Shown: positions 25,960 through 37,330 of the stretch, piece by piece
Position numbering within the stretch: position 1 is the first letter of the stretch
How the letters are laid out: each line of letters begins with the position of its first letter
Assembly: GCA_022113835.1 (NCBI GenBank)
Contig: JAILWY010000010.1
Location: 5,481,501-5,545,500, forward strand
Length of the DNA stretch: 64,000 bases
From: Atopsyche davidsoni
Taxonomy: Eukaryota > Arthropoda > Insecta > Trichoptera > Hydrobiosidae
Direction: 5' to 3'
Made by a program: the position numbers and the translations under genes
Notes under the pieces: generated by a model
Seen by the model: only the letters and a program-made list of their open reading frames with translations
Told to the model about the DNA's origin: nothing
Databases searched by the model: none

Positions 25960-27280
25960 AGATATACCACAATATCCTTAAAAACATTTATATTAATACA
26001 TCCTAATGTATATTCTGAAAACTTATTTTAACGATCATCACACGTGAAATGACGAAAAAATCCCAAATTGTCAAACAGATGACATCCGGATTCGGACCGT
26101 GGCCATGAAAAAAGTTGGGATGGCATTAGTGCTCAAAACAATATCCAAAGACTCTTTCCGTTATTTCACCAGTGAAACATGAAGCTAAAAAAAATATGAA
26201 TGAATGATGCAATAGCTAAAATTTTTACTAAACTAAAAATTTTGTCGCACACAAAGATAAAAGCTAACAAATATCAATAAATATCCGTCAATACATTAAA
26301 GAGCAAACGACATTCTTATTAAGATAAAGCTTCGCAAATAATTAGCAAATTTTCATAAACCGCGACATGTACTAGCATTGTATTGCACAATATTGTCATT
26401 TCAGGGAATGAGACGAGAATGGTAAAATATTATTCACTTACATGTTATGGACTTCATTACGTATGATAATATAGGCTTTAAGCGCTATTAGATGAAATAA
26501 TTTTAATCAGAGCGTGACGTTTTCATGTAAATTAAGCATACGAAAGGAAAATAAACATAACCTCCAAAAACATTCAGCCAAATCTACTGAAGTAACAGGT
26601 GTGTGTGTGTGTGTGTACTAATACTGGCACTTTAGGAGAGCGAGTATTGACCTATTTTAAACCAATCATAAGGCAGTTTTCGAAATTGCATTGTTGCAGT
26701 GTGATGCAGCAAAAACGCAGCTTTCGAAGGTGTTTTCTTCAATTTACAACAGTATTCGTGTTTATTTATTTCTTTTTATTGATGATTTATTTTTTTTCCA
26801 ATTGTTGTGTTGAGAAGCTTTGTAAAATATTATTATTCTTAATATTTAAAATTAAATTACTTGAGAGTTTTCAATTTTAATTTTTACTTCTATTTCGCAG
26901 TAGATGGACGCTGCGTTGTATTTCCGGTCTGGTTTCATAGATGTCCTTTAACCCCTTGATTTTGAAAGTGCATAAAAGATAAATGTTCATCAAAATTGTT
27001 CCTGTAATGTTTATAAGTATGAAAATTTAATTTAAAAATATATATTCCATTACTATCAATAAATAAATGTTCGGTATAATTTTATATGAATGAAGTAATG
27101 TAAGATTTTGATTTTATTTTTTAAATCGTCACTTTCCTGTAGTTCATGTATGGCAAGTTATGGTTTATGTCGCTTGGTGTCCGTAATTTACGTAAATGAA
27201 TGTTTTCTCTTTAGACCTGCACAGCCACCTACAGGCTGACCGTAAACAATCCGCTCGTTCTTGCACCAGAATAACAATAA

Positions 27281-27338
<58 letters not shown>

Positions 27339-27970
27339 TCTCAAGATTACTAACTTTGCGAAAGTGTGGCGAATAAATACTTTATTAATACTAAATTAAT
27401 GTAATCATTCTACTCAACTATAAATTTATAAAATTTGAAGCCTTTGTAAGCTTTATCCGGAGTTGTAATGAAATAAACTTTATTGTGAGAAATTCATACA
27501 TTTAATAAATATTATACATTTTAGCATGCTTATTCTAGAGAATACATGTTACGTTACAGGATTAGTTTTATTTTTGGGTGTTAATTAATCGCTTCAATAA
27601 GAACAAATTTTTTTTTCTTGGTTGGTCAACAATAAATATTACCATTTCGTAAAATTTTCTCGTCCCGTATCGTTTTATCACTAGTATAGCAGTGTATTAT
27701 TTTCTGTTTATTGTGTCCTCGATTTCTTGAAAACCGATTGATAAACACACAAAAGTGTGCAATTATTTTTATTATCAAAAAATTAATTGTTAATACGACG
27801 TAAACTTTATTTCCATTTTACGTTGCCTGTCTACCTGCGCAATGTTCTTTTCCATGCTTTCATTGGAGGAGGGGGGGAGAGTTTGAGCGCGCTTACCCCA
27901 AGGTAATCTCCACACAGCCGCTCAGACATTAGGGGTGCTTATATTCGCGTGCAGTAGAGCACTGGGTGAG
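25960..27970. other. Gene-poor intergenic DNA
   Basis: No supported gene. It contains a short (GT)n run at 26599-26615 and a (TA)n microsatellite at 27284-27335. Confidence 0.6.
27284..27335. repeat. (TA)n microsatellite
   Basis: About 25 uninterrupted AT/TA units. Confidence 0.95.
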
Positions 27971-27979
27971 AGCGCACCC

Positions 27980-28016
27980 TTTTAAAACCCACTTTCACAA
28001 GCAGGTCATTCAGTCT
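27980..28016 (+). promoter_or_regulatory. Candidate TATA + initiator core promoter
   Basis: TTTTAAAA at 27980-27987 lies about 31 bp before an arthropod-type initiator TTCAGTC (A at 28012), the canonical spacing. The surrounding 27840-28160 is GC-richer than its flanks. A possible start exon follows at 28492-28535. Confidence 0.4.
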
Positions 28017-28491
28017 GACCTTGATTCCGACAGCTGATAAACGGGGGAGTTTATGAAGAGAGTTTACTGCACAAGGTCAGGATTGGTTGCGTAATCACTC
28101 TTTTTACATAGTTTCTGCGATTTGATAAACAGCCGGGCTGTAACCACTTTGGGGAGAAACTTTAATGAAAAGTATTTTTAAATGAAAGGGGTAAATTTTG
28201 ATTACATATTAATTAAAAATACTTTTTATTTCTAAAGACTAAATTTTTTTTTTATGACATTTCATTATTCACTCTTTTTTCAAAAGAGAGTTAGTTACGT
28301 CTTTTCCTCCGAATGACCAATTTCTGATATACATATATTGTTAATAGGCACCATAAATTAAATAAAATAGTGGTATTTTTATAGGTTCAGAAAGTTTTTT
28401 TTGTTGTTTGAAGCGTTGATGAAAGCTTTTAAGTTTCATCATAAAAAAACGAGCTTTACACGCTTCTTAATGTGGCCGTTATTTCGTGGCT

Positions 28492-28535
28492 ATGAGCGAC
28501 GCTCCCAGCGAGGCGAGTGCTGTTTCCACGGGCAG
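28492..28535 (+). CDS. Possible first coding exon (alternative start?)
   Basis: ATG followed by 14 open codons (MSDAPSEASAVSTG) and a CAG/GTAATT donor in a locally GC-rich stretch. It ends in phase 2, the same phase as exon 1 of the 217-residue gene 4.4 kb downstream, so it could be an alternative first exon of that gene or belong to another transcript. Confidence 0.25.
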
Positions 28536-28792
28536 GTAATTCTTTCGGTTGGCACGGAAAGTTGCACGATAGCGTGAGCGGCTTATTGGGCCGGAGCACG
28601 CAGTCGCAAGTTCAAACTCGAGGGCTTATCAAGTTTTGCTTTTTTAATATATAAATAGATTGTGTTGATGGTGATTGGCTGAGTTATTGAGCAAAAGGCG
28701 CCGATTCCCGATAAGGTGTAAATTTTAATGCAAATTATATTATTTGAAAAAAAATTATTTTGATTACTTGTATTTGTGCCGATTTGAATTCA

Positions 28793-30228
28793 AGCAAGAT
28801 TTTAAGCAAGCTACAAAATGTTTTGCATAAGACAATTATTTTCATTTGACGGTTCTACTTTGATTTCCAAAATGCACTCCCATATGCAAAACTTTCTGTT
28901 TCGGTAGCTTATGTTATATGCGAAATACATGTATACCACTTGGGTTTCCGCGATTCATATTATGACAATGTCAAGATGTATGAATGGGATGACAATGGTA
29001 TCAATAAGAGCGCAGGAGACAACAAGACAACTACGTACCTTCAGTTTTAAAGGAAAAAAATTAAAATTTTTACAATATAATATTTCCATTCTCCCCGCAA
29101 ATACGTCTGCCATCGAAGCTATAGTGATGAGGATGAGAAGTTATATCTTAGATAAAAACATAATTTACATTTGCAAAGTGTTAAGCAAGCTAAAAAATGT
29201 TTTGCAAAAGACATTTATTTTCATTTGACGGTTCTACTTTGATTTCCAAAAAGCACTCCCATATGCAAAACTTTCAGTTTCGGTAGCTTATTATATGCGA
29301 AATACATGTATTCCACTTGGGTTTCCGTGATTCATATTATGACAATGTCAAGATGTATGAATGGGATGACAATGGTATCAATAAGAGCGCAGGAGACAAC
29401 AAGACAACTACGTACCTTCAGTTTTAAAGGAAAAAAATTAAAAATTTTACAATATAATATTTCCATTCTCCCCGCAAATACGTCTGCCATCGAAGCTATA
29501 GTGATGAGGATGAGAAGTTATATCTTAGATAAAACATAATTTACATTTGCAAAGTGTTAAGCAAGCTAAAAAATGTTTTGCAAAAGACATTTATTTTCAT
29601 TTGACGGTTCTACTTTGATTTCCAAAAAGCACTCCCATATGCAAAACTTTCAGTTTCGGTAGCTTATTATATGCGAAATACATGTATTCCACTTGGGTTT
29701 CCGGGATTCATATTATGACAATGTCAAGATGTATGAATGGGATGACAGTGGTATCAATAAGAGCGTAGGAGACAACAAGACAACTACGTACCTTCAGTTT
29801 TAAAGGAAAAAAATTAAAAATTTTACAATATAATATTTCCATTCTCCCCGCAAATACGTCTGCCATCGAAGCTATAGTGATGAGGATGAGAAGTTATATC
29901 TTAGATAAAACATAATTTATATTGCAAAGTGTTAAGCAAGCTAAAAAATGTTTTGCAAAAGACATTTATTTTCATTTGACGGATCTACTTTGATTTCCAA
30001 AAAGCACTCCCATATGCAAAACTTTCAGTTTCGGTAGCTTATTATATGCGAAATACATGTATTCCACTTGGGTTTCCGTGATTCATATTATGACAATGTC
30101 AAGATGTATGAATGGGATGACAGTGGTATCAATAAGAGCGCAGGAGACAACAAGACAACTACGTACCTTTAGTTTTAAAGGAAAAAAATTAAAATTTTTA
30201 CAATATAATATTTCCATTCTCCCCGCAA
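28793..30228. repeat. Tandem array, four ~376-bp units
   Basis: The anchor TTCATTTGACGG (or one-base variants) recurs at 28841, 29220, 29596 and 29971, giving spacings of 379, 376 and 375 bp. Units are nearly identical, so the array is young. Plus-strand frames of 77-105 codons inside it are by-products of the unit sequence. The last unit is cut short at CTCCCCGCAA. Confidence 0.95.
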
Positions 30229-31026
30229 TATAAATAAATTATTTAATTTAAAAAATCTAATAACACTATGATTTGTAGTTTATTTGTGTGACATTTTCTC
30301 AATTACGAAAAAGGCCTTAGTCAAATCAACTCTCTATACATACTTAATTTTTATTATTTAATAATACAGAAATATTTAAAAATATATTCAATCGAAAAAC
30401 ATTAAATAATTTCTGTTTTTCATTATTTAAAATTTATTTATATATACTATTTATATATATTTACAAAAGGATATGAGAACTTTGAATCGCTTATAAAGCC
30501 GCTCAAAAAATATAATTTTTTAAGGCCTTACGTGATCTGTTGCATAACAATATATCAGAAATGACCAATTTATTTTAACACATTGTTGAAATCGTATTGG
30601 ATAGTGGATGGAAAGCTGCAGACTTAATTTACCAGGTTTTGAAGGAACTCTCATAGAATAATATGTGGTTTTACTTGATTAAATTGTACGTGGTCTAATA
30701 TGTACATACTTTTTGTGTGGTTTTCTTTTATTCAATATTTTATATATTATATTTACACACACAATGTAAACCATACGACAAAAATGTCTTAACAACATTT
30801 TTAATGTATTGAAGTACTTTTTAATATACTCAACATTAGTTTTGACACCCAAGAATTGAATATCAACAATTACATTAACTTTCACTGTTGAGAATATATA
30901 TTTTTTTATTTGTCATACGCATTCAATTAAATATAAATAATCAACAAATGAACTAATAAATTCATATTACATATATATTAAAGTTACCTAAGAAATATGT
31001 TCTTGATTGTTACACTATTATATTTC
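30229..31026. other. AT-rich intergenic DNA
   Basis: No gene or distinct repeat seen. Confidence 0.6.
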
Positions 31027-31123
31027 AATATTTTTGAGTAAAATACTTGAGTGATTTTCCACATGTTCGATTTTATTTGTGACCGGTTTCGCCAATCTTT
31101 CACGTTGGCATTATCAAACAGAG
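31027..31123 (-). repeat. Single hammerhead-like retroelement end
   Basis: Closely matches the left arm at 13548-13645, including GACCGGTTTCGCCAATCTTT and TTGGCATTATCAAACAGAGT. On the minus strand it reads as a TTGATAA core, GCCAAC hairpin, GAAACCGGTC. It then runs into unrelated sequence with a small duplication of the GGCATTATCAAAC block at 31135-31147. Confidence 0.7.
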
Positions 31124-31559
31124 TTTTTAACAGAGGCATTATCAAACTCTATTTGAACGTGGCGCCATACAAGGTGGGGATAACCTTGGTGGATAAAGAG
31201 TGTGGGTCTTTTTCCCGTCAGAAGATATTTGTAATGGAAAAATCCAAGTTACACATTGAGAATTAAAATTTAAGTTTCGTTGAAAAATGAGTGTGTAACT
31301 ATTATTTCAAATCATCCATACTTCTCTGCCTATCCCTGTACTTGCAAATCGTAAAATGTACTATTATTTTATTGTTACTCGCCGTTGGTGAAATACTGTC
31401 TGACAACATTTTTTCATCCTTTAGCAATTGTAAACTCCTACAAGATCAAGGAAAATAAAAAACTGTTGACGTTTGTCGTAAGGGTAAAACTAAAAGGCTG
31501 ATAAGTCAAGAACATTCCTAATTACTTGTAGACGATAATATTATTTATCATCACGATTC

Positions 31560-32600
31560 AAACAAAAACATTTTACTAGTTATCTGCGATCCTCAAAATA
31601 CTATTTACACATGTGTGTGTGTATTTTAGTATATGTCATGGTGAAAGTGATATTCGGATTAAATTTATATAGTATGATAGAATCGTATTGCTTATCGTTT
31701 ATTTATACTCGATCAAACTAAAGAAGTCTAAGCAAAGAAGCCTCCCATTTTTCGCATGTTAATTGTTCTGAAATAGATTCTCGCGGAGTATTTTTAGATC
31801 TATAAGACCAAAGAAAACAAAAAAAACACCTGAAGTTTGTCGAAAGGAAAGCGATAATATTATTTATCAATTCTACTAGTTATCAGATAAAGCAAATATG
31901 AGAGTCCAAAACTGTTCGTTATTATAGAATCGTAGTGCGTAAAGCCTTATATTTATACTAGACCAAGCTAGAGGCGTCTACGAAAAGAAACCTCCCATTT
32001 TTCGCATGTTAATTATTCTGAAATAGAATCTCGCAGAGTATTTTCAGATCTACAAGATCAAAGAAAACAAAAAAACAGCTGAAGTTTGTCGTAAGGAAGG
32101 CGATAATATTATTTATCAATAATACTAGTTATCTGCAATCCTAAAAATACTATTTGACACAAAGTGAATATGATAGTGCAAAACTGTTCGTAATTATAGA
32201 ATCGTATTGCGTAAAGCCTTATACTCGTATTTATACTAGACCAAGCTAGAGGCGTCTACGAATTTATCTAGTATTATTTATCTAGAAGGCGATAATATTA
32301 TTTACTAGTTATCTGCAATCCTAAAAATACTATTTGACACAAAGTGAATATGATAGTGCAAAACTGTTCGTAATTATAGAAAGCCTTATATTTATACTAG
32401 ACCAAGCTAGAGGCGTCTACGAATTTATCTAGTATTATTTATCTAGAAGGCGATAATATTATTTACTAGTTATCTGCAATCCTAAAAATACTATTTGACA
32501 CAAAGTGAATATGATAGTGCAAAACTGTTCGTAATTATAGAAAGCCTTATATTTATACTAGACCAAGCTAGAGGCGTCTACGAAAAGAAGCCTCCCGTTT
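31560..32600. repeat. Nested tandem-repeat block
   Basis: Three longer diverged units share CCTCCCATTTTTCGCATGTT and CTAGACCAAGCTAGAGGCGT. Inside them a 161-bp shortened unit is repeated exactly (GAATTTATCTAGTATTATTT at 32260 and 32421). The block ends just before the promoter of the 217-residue gene. Confidence 0.85.
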
Positions 32601-32639
32601 TTCGCATGTTAATTATTCTGAAATACGTTTTCGCGGGGT

Positions 32640-32955
32640 ATTTTTACATTCGGGGTGTTATTTAAAAACTTTGAAAGCACAGCTCGCCAGGGGGTGGCGT
32701 AGCGCGGCGTAGAGCGCTCGAGGAAGTGACTCGGCTGAACGATTGTCCGCGTGTTTGCATTCACCGGCCATCCCGCAGTCGGGTGCCTCGATCGAAGCCC
32801 ACACCACGGTGCTCGCACCAGTCCCAGAATAGACACCATTGTGCTAGGTGGCTGCTACTTCGCCGTACAATCGCGATCGGTTTATTTCGATATCCCGTTT
32901 TGAAATATTTGGTGTTTGTTGTGCTAATGAAGTCGCTTTGACTTACGCGTTTGTT
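32640..32955 (+). promoter_or_regulatory. CpG-rich promoter and 5' UTR of the 217-residue gene
   Basis: An abrupt GC- and CpG-rich stretch in AT-rich surroundings, ending at the ATG used as the start. No clear TATA box was seen, which suits a housekeeping-type promoter. The reading frame stays open upstream of the ATG to 32848, but without another ATG. Confidence 0.55.
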
Positions 32956-35357
32956 ATGAAAAATTCTCCCGATATACGCGCCGGTGGAAATAGAAGAGTT
33001 CGCTTTGAATTGCCTAAGATTTCGAGCGAGGTATCTGTGGATGAAAGGTGTAATGAAATAACACTGTTTTCCTTCGATATCTAAGTACACAGTAGTTTGT
33101 GTAATCTCTGAGCAAATCTATTGACAATTAGATAATCAAACCCACACCCCCATTGCTGCTAATTGCGCTACTCTCAGACTGTAACTGAGCATGAATGTGA
33201 TATATCTATTTCACGAAAAAGTTTTTCGTAGTTTCGTATGTGAAATGTTTACTTAAAATAATATTAACCTATATGTGTGAAAAATGTGTCTGTTAATAAT
33301 CATTAGTAAAAGATAGAAAATCATCTTTAATATTACGTATTTTTCATTGAAAACTTAAAATACAAACAATACAATTTTTATTAAAAAATATATGCATGTT
33401 TCTCATTTTTTCAGCATCGTATATTATAATTTTGGTTTTATTTTCAATGTCATTAAAATGAACACCATTCGTTGCATTTTGTATCTGTCTTTAAACTCGG
33501 CCAGCGTTACCGGCTGAACTTCGTATCTAGCAGTGGCATGCGGTGACGTTAAGCAATTTATGCAAGGCTGGGTGTTATGTGAGATCTTTTGATAACAAAG
33601 GACGCAACACTATTTTTCCCAATTTGTAAAACATTACAAATGTTTTTGATTGTCATTTTTAATTATCAAAATCAAACTGTATTTTTCTTTAATTTTTGGT
33701 ATATTTATTGCCCTCACCGCACGCCACTCATATTAATAATGATGAAGTAGTACAAACTAATCTCCAATCTGTTTCTCGTCACTTGCACTTCATTTACATT
33801 TGTCATTTTGGTATATTTTAACTTTATTTTTTTGTTCCTTATCACATTCTATTTTATTCAACTTCTTACACGCGGCTTTGATCATGTTTCTTAATTAAAA
33901 TACTATCAGGATAAAATTACATCACCTTCATAAAAAAAACAATATATATATATACACACATTTAAAATATATATGAAATAGTAAAAAACAAATTAAATTC
34001 ATATTTTGGAAACCATACAAGTTTCAAAATGAACAACAAGGAGAGATTTAATATTTACAAGATGAAACTATTTTATAACAAAATCCACTTTTCTCAATAT
34101 TCGATGTGTAAACATTATCATAATATTTAAAAGAATAACATATTAAAAAAATATTTTTTTTGGTATTCTAGGAACCATGTGATCTCAAAGACGGATGCAA
34201 ATACAAGCCTTAAGGTTCATGGAAAATCTGCTTTGAAAAAGAGTAATCTGAAAATATTACCAGCAATGGTATGCTTTTAGGAAAACACATGCTTTGAGTG
34301 ATTATATTAAACATATTACCAATAATGAGAAGTCTTTGGAATGTATCGTAGTTTAAAAATATTACAGAAATAAATGTTTATAACTGTGGTAGCGTGAATT
34401 TGTTTTATAATTTAGGAAATCATGGGGAAACGGACAAAAACTGGAGGAGCGTCACAGAGACATGTTCGAAGATGTCTTTTTTGCACTAGATCATGTCCTC
34501 TTCCAATGAAATCAGGTAAATTTCATCTATTTTTTAAGCATTAAAAGTAGGTTTTAAAATAAAATTGTATCTTGCTATATACACATTTATACCAAGTAAA
34601 AGTTGCAAGTTATAGGTGGCTTACTTAATAAAACAAGACACAGTATGTATGTAGGAATAATCTGAATGTTGAAATGTTGCTTTTTTTTATTATATTCGAC
34701 GCAAATATTGTAAGTATTCTTGACTTTGCTGCGGAATGTTTTTTTTTTTTAAATTGATGACATATAATTTTGCTGCATCTATAAAAAATAATTATAAATA
34801 CTTTGAATGTGTAAGGTTACTTTAAGTAATTAAATTTATGAGTCACGAAATATTAGACAGTAAAAAAACTCAAGTTACACAGAAATTTTAAATGAATAAA
34901 TAGAAAACAAGGTTTGTTTCATTTTTACCATTATGCCTAGCGAAAGTTATTTATAAGTATGTATGGTAAATGTAAAAAAATATTTACCATAAATTGACAA
35001 CTCATTTATCGTAAATATTTTGACTCCCTGTTTTTTTTTTTCAATAAAGTTCAAGAAATAAATAGACTACATGTATACTTTAATTCTAGTGTTATACAAT
35101 AAATTGAATATTATTTGCTGTCGTTATGTACTCTTATTTTTAAATTGTAAATTGTTAAATGAGAACAGTACTACTCTTCTTCAAATATGTGTATTATATA
35201 AATGACTTGTAGATCTTTTTGGATCTTCGTTAAATGCTGGGTGTGATCTTTCCGTCGAACTGGCAGACGCATTGTTGGCAGTTCATCTACCATTACGTGA
35301 AGAAGGTTTGAAAATGTGCATATATATATATTTATATGAAAAAATAAATAAAAATAA

Positions 35358-35389
<32 letters not shown>

Positions 35390-35729
35390 TTGGGATTTTT
35401 TAAAAGAAACAAACATTAGTTATGATTTTATAGAGATGCATTCTATTTTGTTTTTAGGGCTAAATTCAAGCAGTATTATAAATAAGCATAGCTTGGATCC
35501 TAAAGTATGCAGACGTGAATTCAAAATTACTAAAAATCAGGAGTACTGGGTACCAGTCTCGACAGTGAGTTGGAAAAATTCAAGCCTTGCCTTCCCTGCG
35601 TCTCAATCGAGAACATCACATTGTTTCGCGAGTGGAAAAGAAGACAATGAGAAATATCACCTACCGTTTTTAATTACGGGAAAGCCAATTCCGGAAACCC
35701 GTTACAATGTTAAAAAGAAGAGAAAATAA
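32956..35729 (+). CDS. Unrecognised 217-residue protein with RVxF-like motif, Cys cluster and basic tail
   Basis: Five exons join in frame with consensus sites: 32956-33047, 34172-34268, 34416-34515, 35213-35305 and 35458-35729. Introns are 1124, 147, 697 and 152 bp. A polyadenylation signal AATAAA lies at 35736-35741. The protein begins MKNSPDIRAGG and carries RRVRFELP (RVRF at 14-17), which matches the RVxF docking motif for protein phosphatase 1. It then has a Lys-rich region (40-72), CLFCTRSCPLP (C83, C86, C90), a hydrophobic amphipathic stretch SVELADALLAVHLPL (about 110-124) and a C-terminal KKKRK, a classical nuclear-import-like tail. Inference: a small nuclear or chromatin-associated PP1-binding protein. 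I do not recognise the family, and RVxF motifs also arise by chance. A donor at GAGCGAG/GTATCT in exon 1 was rejected because it breaks phase with exon 2; the GTGTAA donor fits. Confidence 0.8.
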
Positions 35730-35735
35730 AAATTC

Positions 35736-35741
35736 AATAAA
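35736..35741 (+). terminator. Polyadenylation signal of the 217-residue gene
   Basis: AATAAA seven bases after the TAA stop, followed by T-rich sequence. Confidence 0.6.
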
Positions 35742-35749
35742 TTTAATGA

Positions 35750-36985
35750 CATTTGTTTTTTTATATATATAAAAAGTTTTATAGAAAAAAAATTCACTTG
35801 TACCATACTTATAATGTTAACATATATTTTACAAATATTATTAATTAATGCTGTTAGCTGTAAGCGCAACGCAACATGTAACAAAACTAAATTTAAAAAG
35901 GATGTATTCACTAGCACAACATGTTAAAGTAAATAGCTGAAATCTAACAAATACGTGTAGCCAATTGGCTTGGAGGTTAGCCTTTCAAGTGTTTCTTTAG
36001 ACTAAATTCAGAAGTATTCCATACATATATGAAGTATTACAGATTAAATAAATCTGTCGGGGATAAGCTCAAATCTGTCCTATTTATAAAAAAAGTAAAG
36101 GGCGCAAAAAGATATTGAAATCTAAGTGAAAGATAGGCTCTCACAAGAAAATCGAAATTTTCGTGAGGAGATATTTCTTTGTGATACTCGTATACAAAGA
36201 AATAACATGAAACTGTGCGTAAGACATGTATTCAATAAGGAATTATTCCTTCCCTAGCATTGTCGACGATAAATATTATTTGATTCGTTTGTTTGCACTT
36301 AATTTGGCGGCGCAATAAAGGCAAAATAGCTGCAGCAAATGTGAAGACACCGCAATGCGTATTAAATCACTTCGTACAGCGTGAAAGCGCTAATTGTAGA
36401 CACGTGATACCTCGCCCTGCCTTGATCAAGTTTATGTTTCGTACGTTCTATGATTAGTAAATATATGTTTCAATGCACGCTTTATTTAAGGCCAATGTAC
36501 TCTTGGATTATTGCTAGCGAGCCACGTTCTTCTTAATATTATATATTGCCCGCAAAATAATTAATAAACACACACACAGTGGACTCATATGGCACGACAA
36601 ATACTCACGTAAAATGCGCAAAGTAAATTTAAATTAAAATTTATCATTTTTAAAAATATGTCTGTATTACTGTCTTATAATTCATGTTTATGGTTCAAGT
36701 TAATCAGTCTCGTAATTTTAAATCATTGCCAATGATCTAAAACCAAGAACAACCAGATCTTTATTTCTCCAGTGTTATTTTGTTTTCAAATTTTTTCGTC
36801 ATAGCTTTGCATTTATTTTTGTTTTATTTCTCAGGTTTATTTATTTAAGTGTACGTCCACACATTTATAACTTGATTTCCTACTACGCGAAAAAATAATC
36901 CACTTTGTACCTGAGTCCACTGTAATTTAAATCAAATACGCACATGAAATAAAATAAATAATAAAATCATAAATATGCGGGTTAA
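35750..36985. other. Intergenic spacer between convergent genes
   Basis: AT-rich, with no supported gene. It separates the 3' ends of the plus-strand 217-residue gene and the minus-strand peptidase gene. Confidence 0.6.
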
Positions 36986-36990
36986 TTTAG

Positions 36991-36996
36991 TTTATT
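36991..36996 (-). terminator. Polyadenylation signal of the S28 peptidase gene
   Basis: AATAAA on the minus strand, about 55 nt past the stop codon. Confidence 0.65.
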
Positions 36997-37050
36997 GTGT
37001 GGTAGTATTTCGCAGCCAAACATGTTTCGTTTCATCGTAAAATCGGATGC

Positions 37051-37330
37051 TCAGCTCTTCACCCACTCGCGGACCTTGGCCCGGACGACGGCCCTGGCCG
37101 CGGTCATTTCCGGCACGTCCCCCAGAGACGGAGCCTGCAAGTCTTGACAGTGAGAGGTGCCCTTGACCAGCACTGATGGGGAGTCCTCGGACAGGTCCTT
37201 CAAGATGCCCAGGCGGTGCCAGGGATCGATGGACCCGTGAACGCTCACCACGTTGGTCACATCGGGCTTCAGACCTCCGTACACAAGGTTGGTGCGTTTC
37301 ACACCCTCCGCTAAGCGCTTGGCGTTGAAT
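37051..37330 (-). CDS. S28 peptidase terminal exon, catalytic Asp and His
   Basis: Contains SIDPWH and GTSHCQ and ends EWVKS plus TGA. It is conspicuously GC-richer than the preceding exons, and several shadow frames are open in it. Confidence 0.93.

Noticed and set aside
28911..29539. Plus-strand ORFs of 77 and 105 codons as a duplicated gene family
   Set aside because: They are inside near-identical satellite units, end at different places through small indels, and the third and fourth units do not preserve them at full length.
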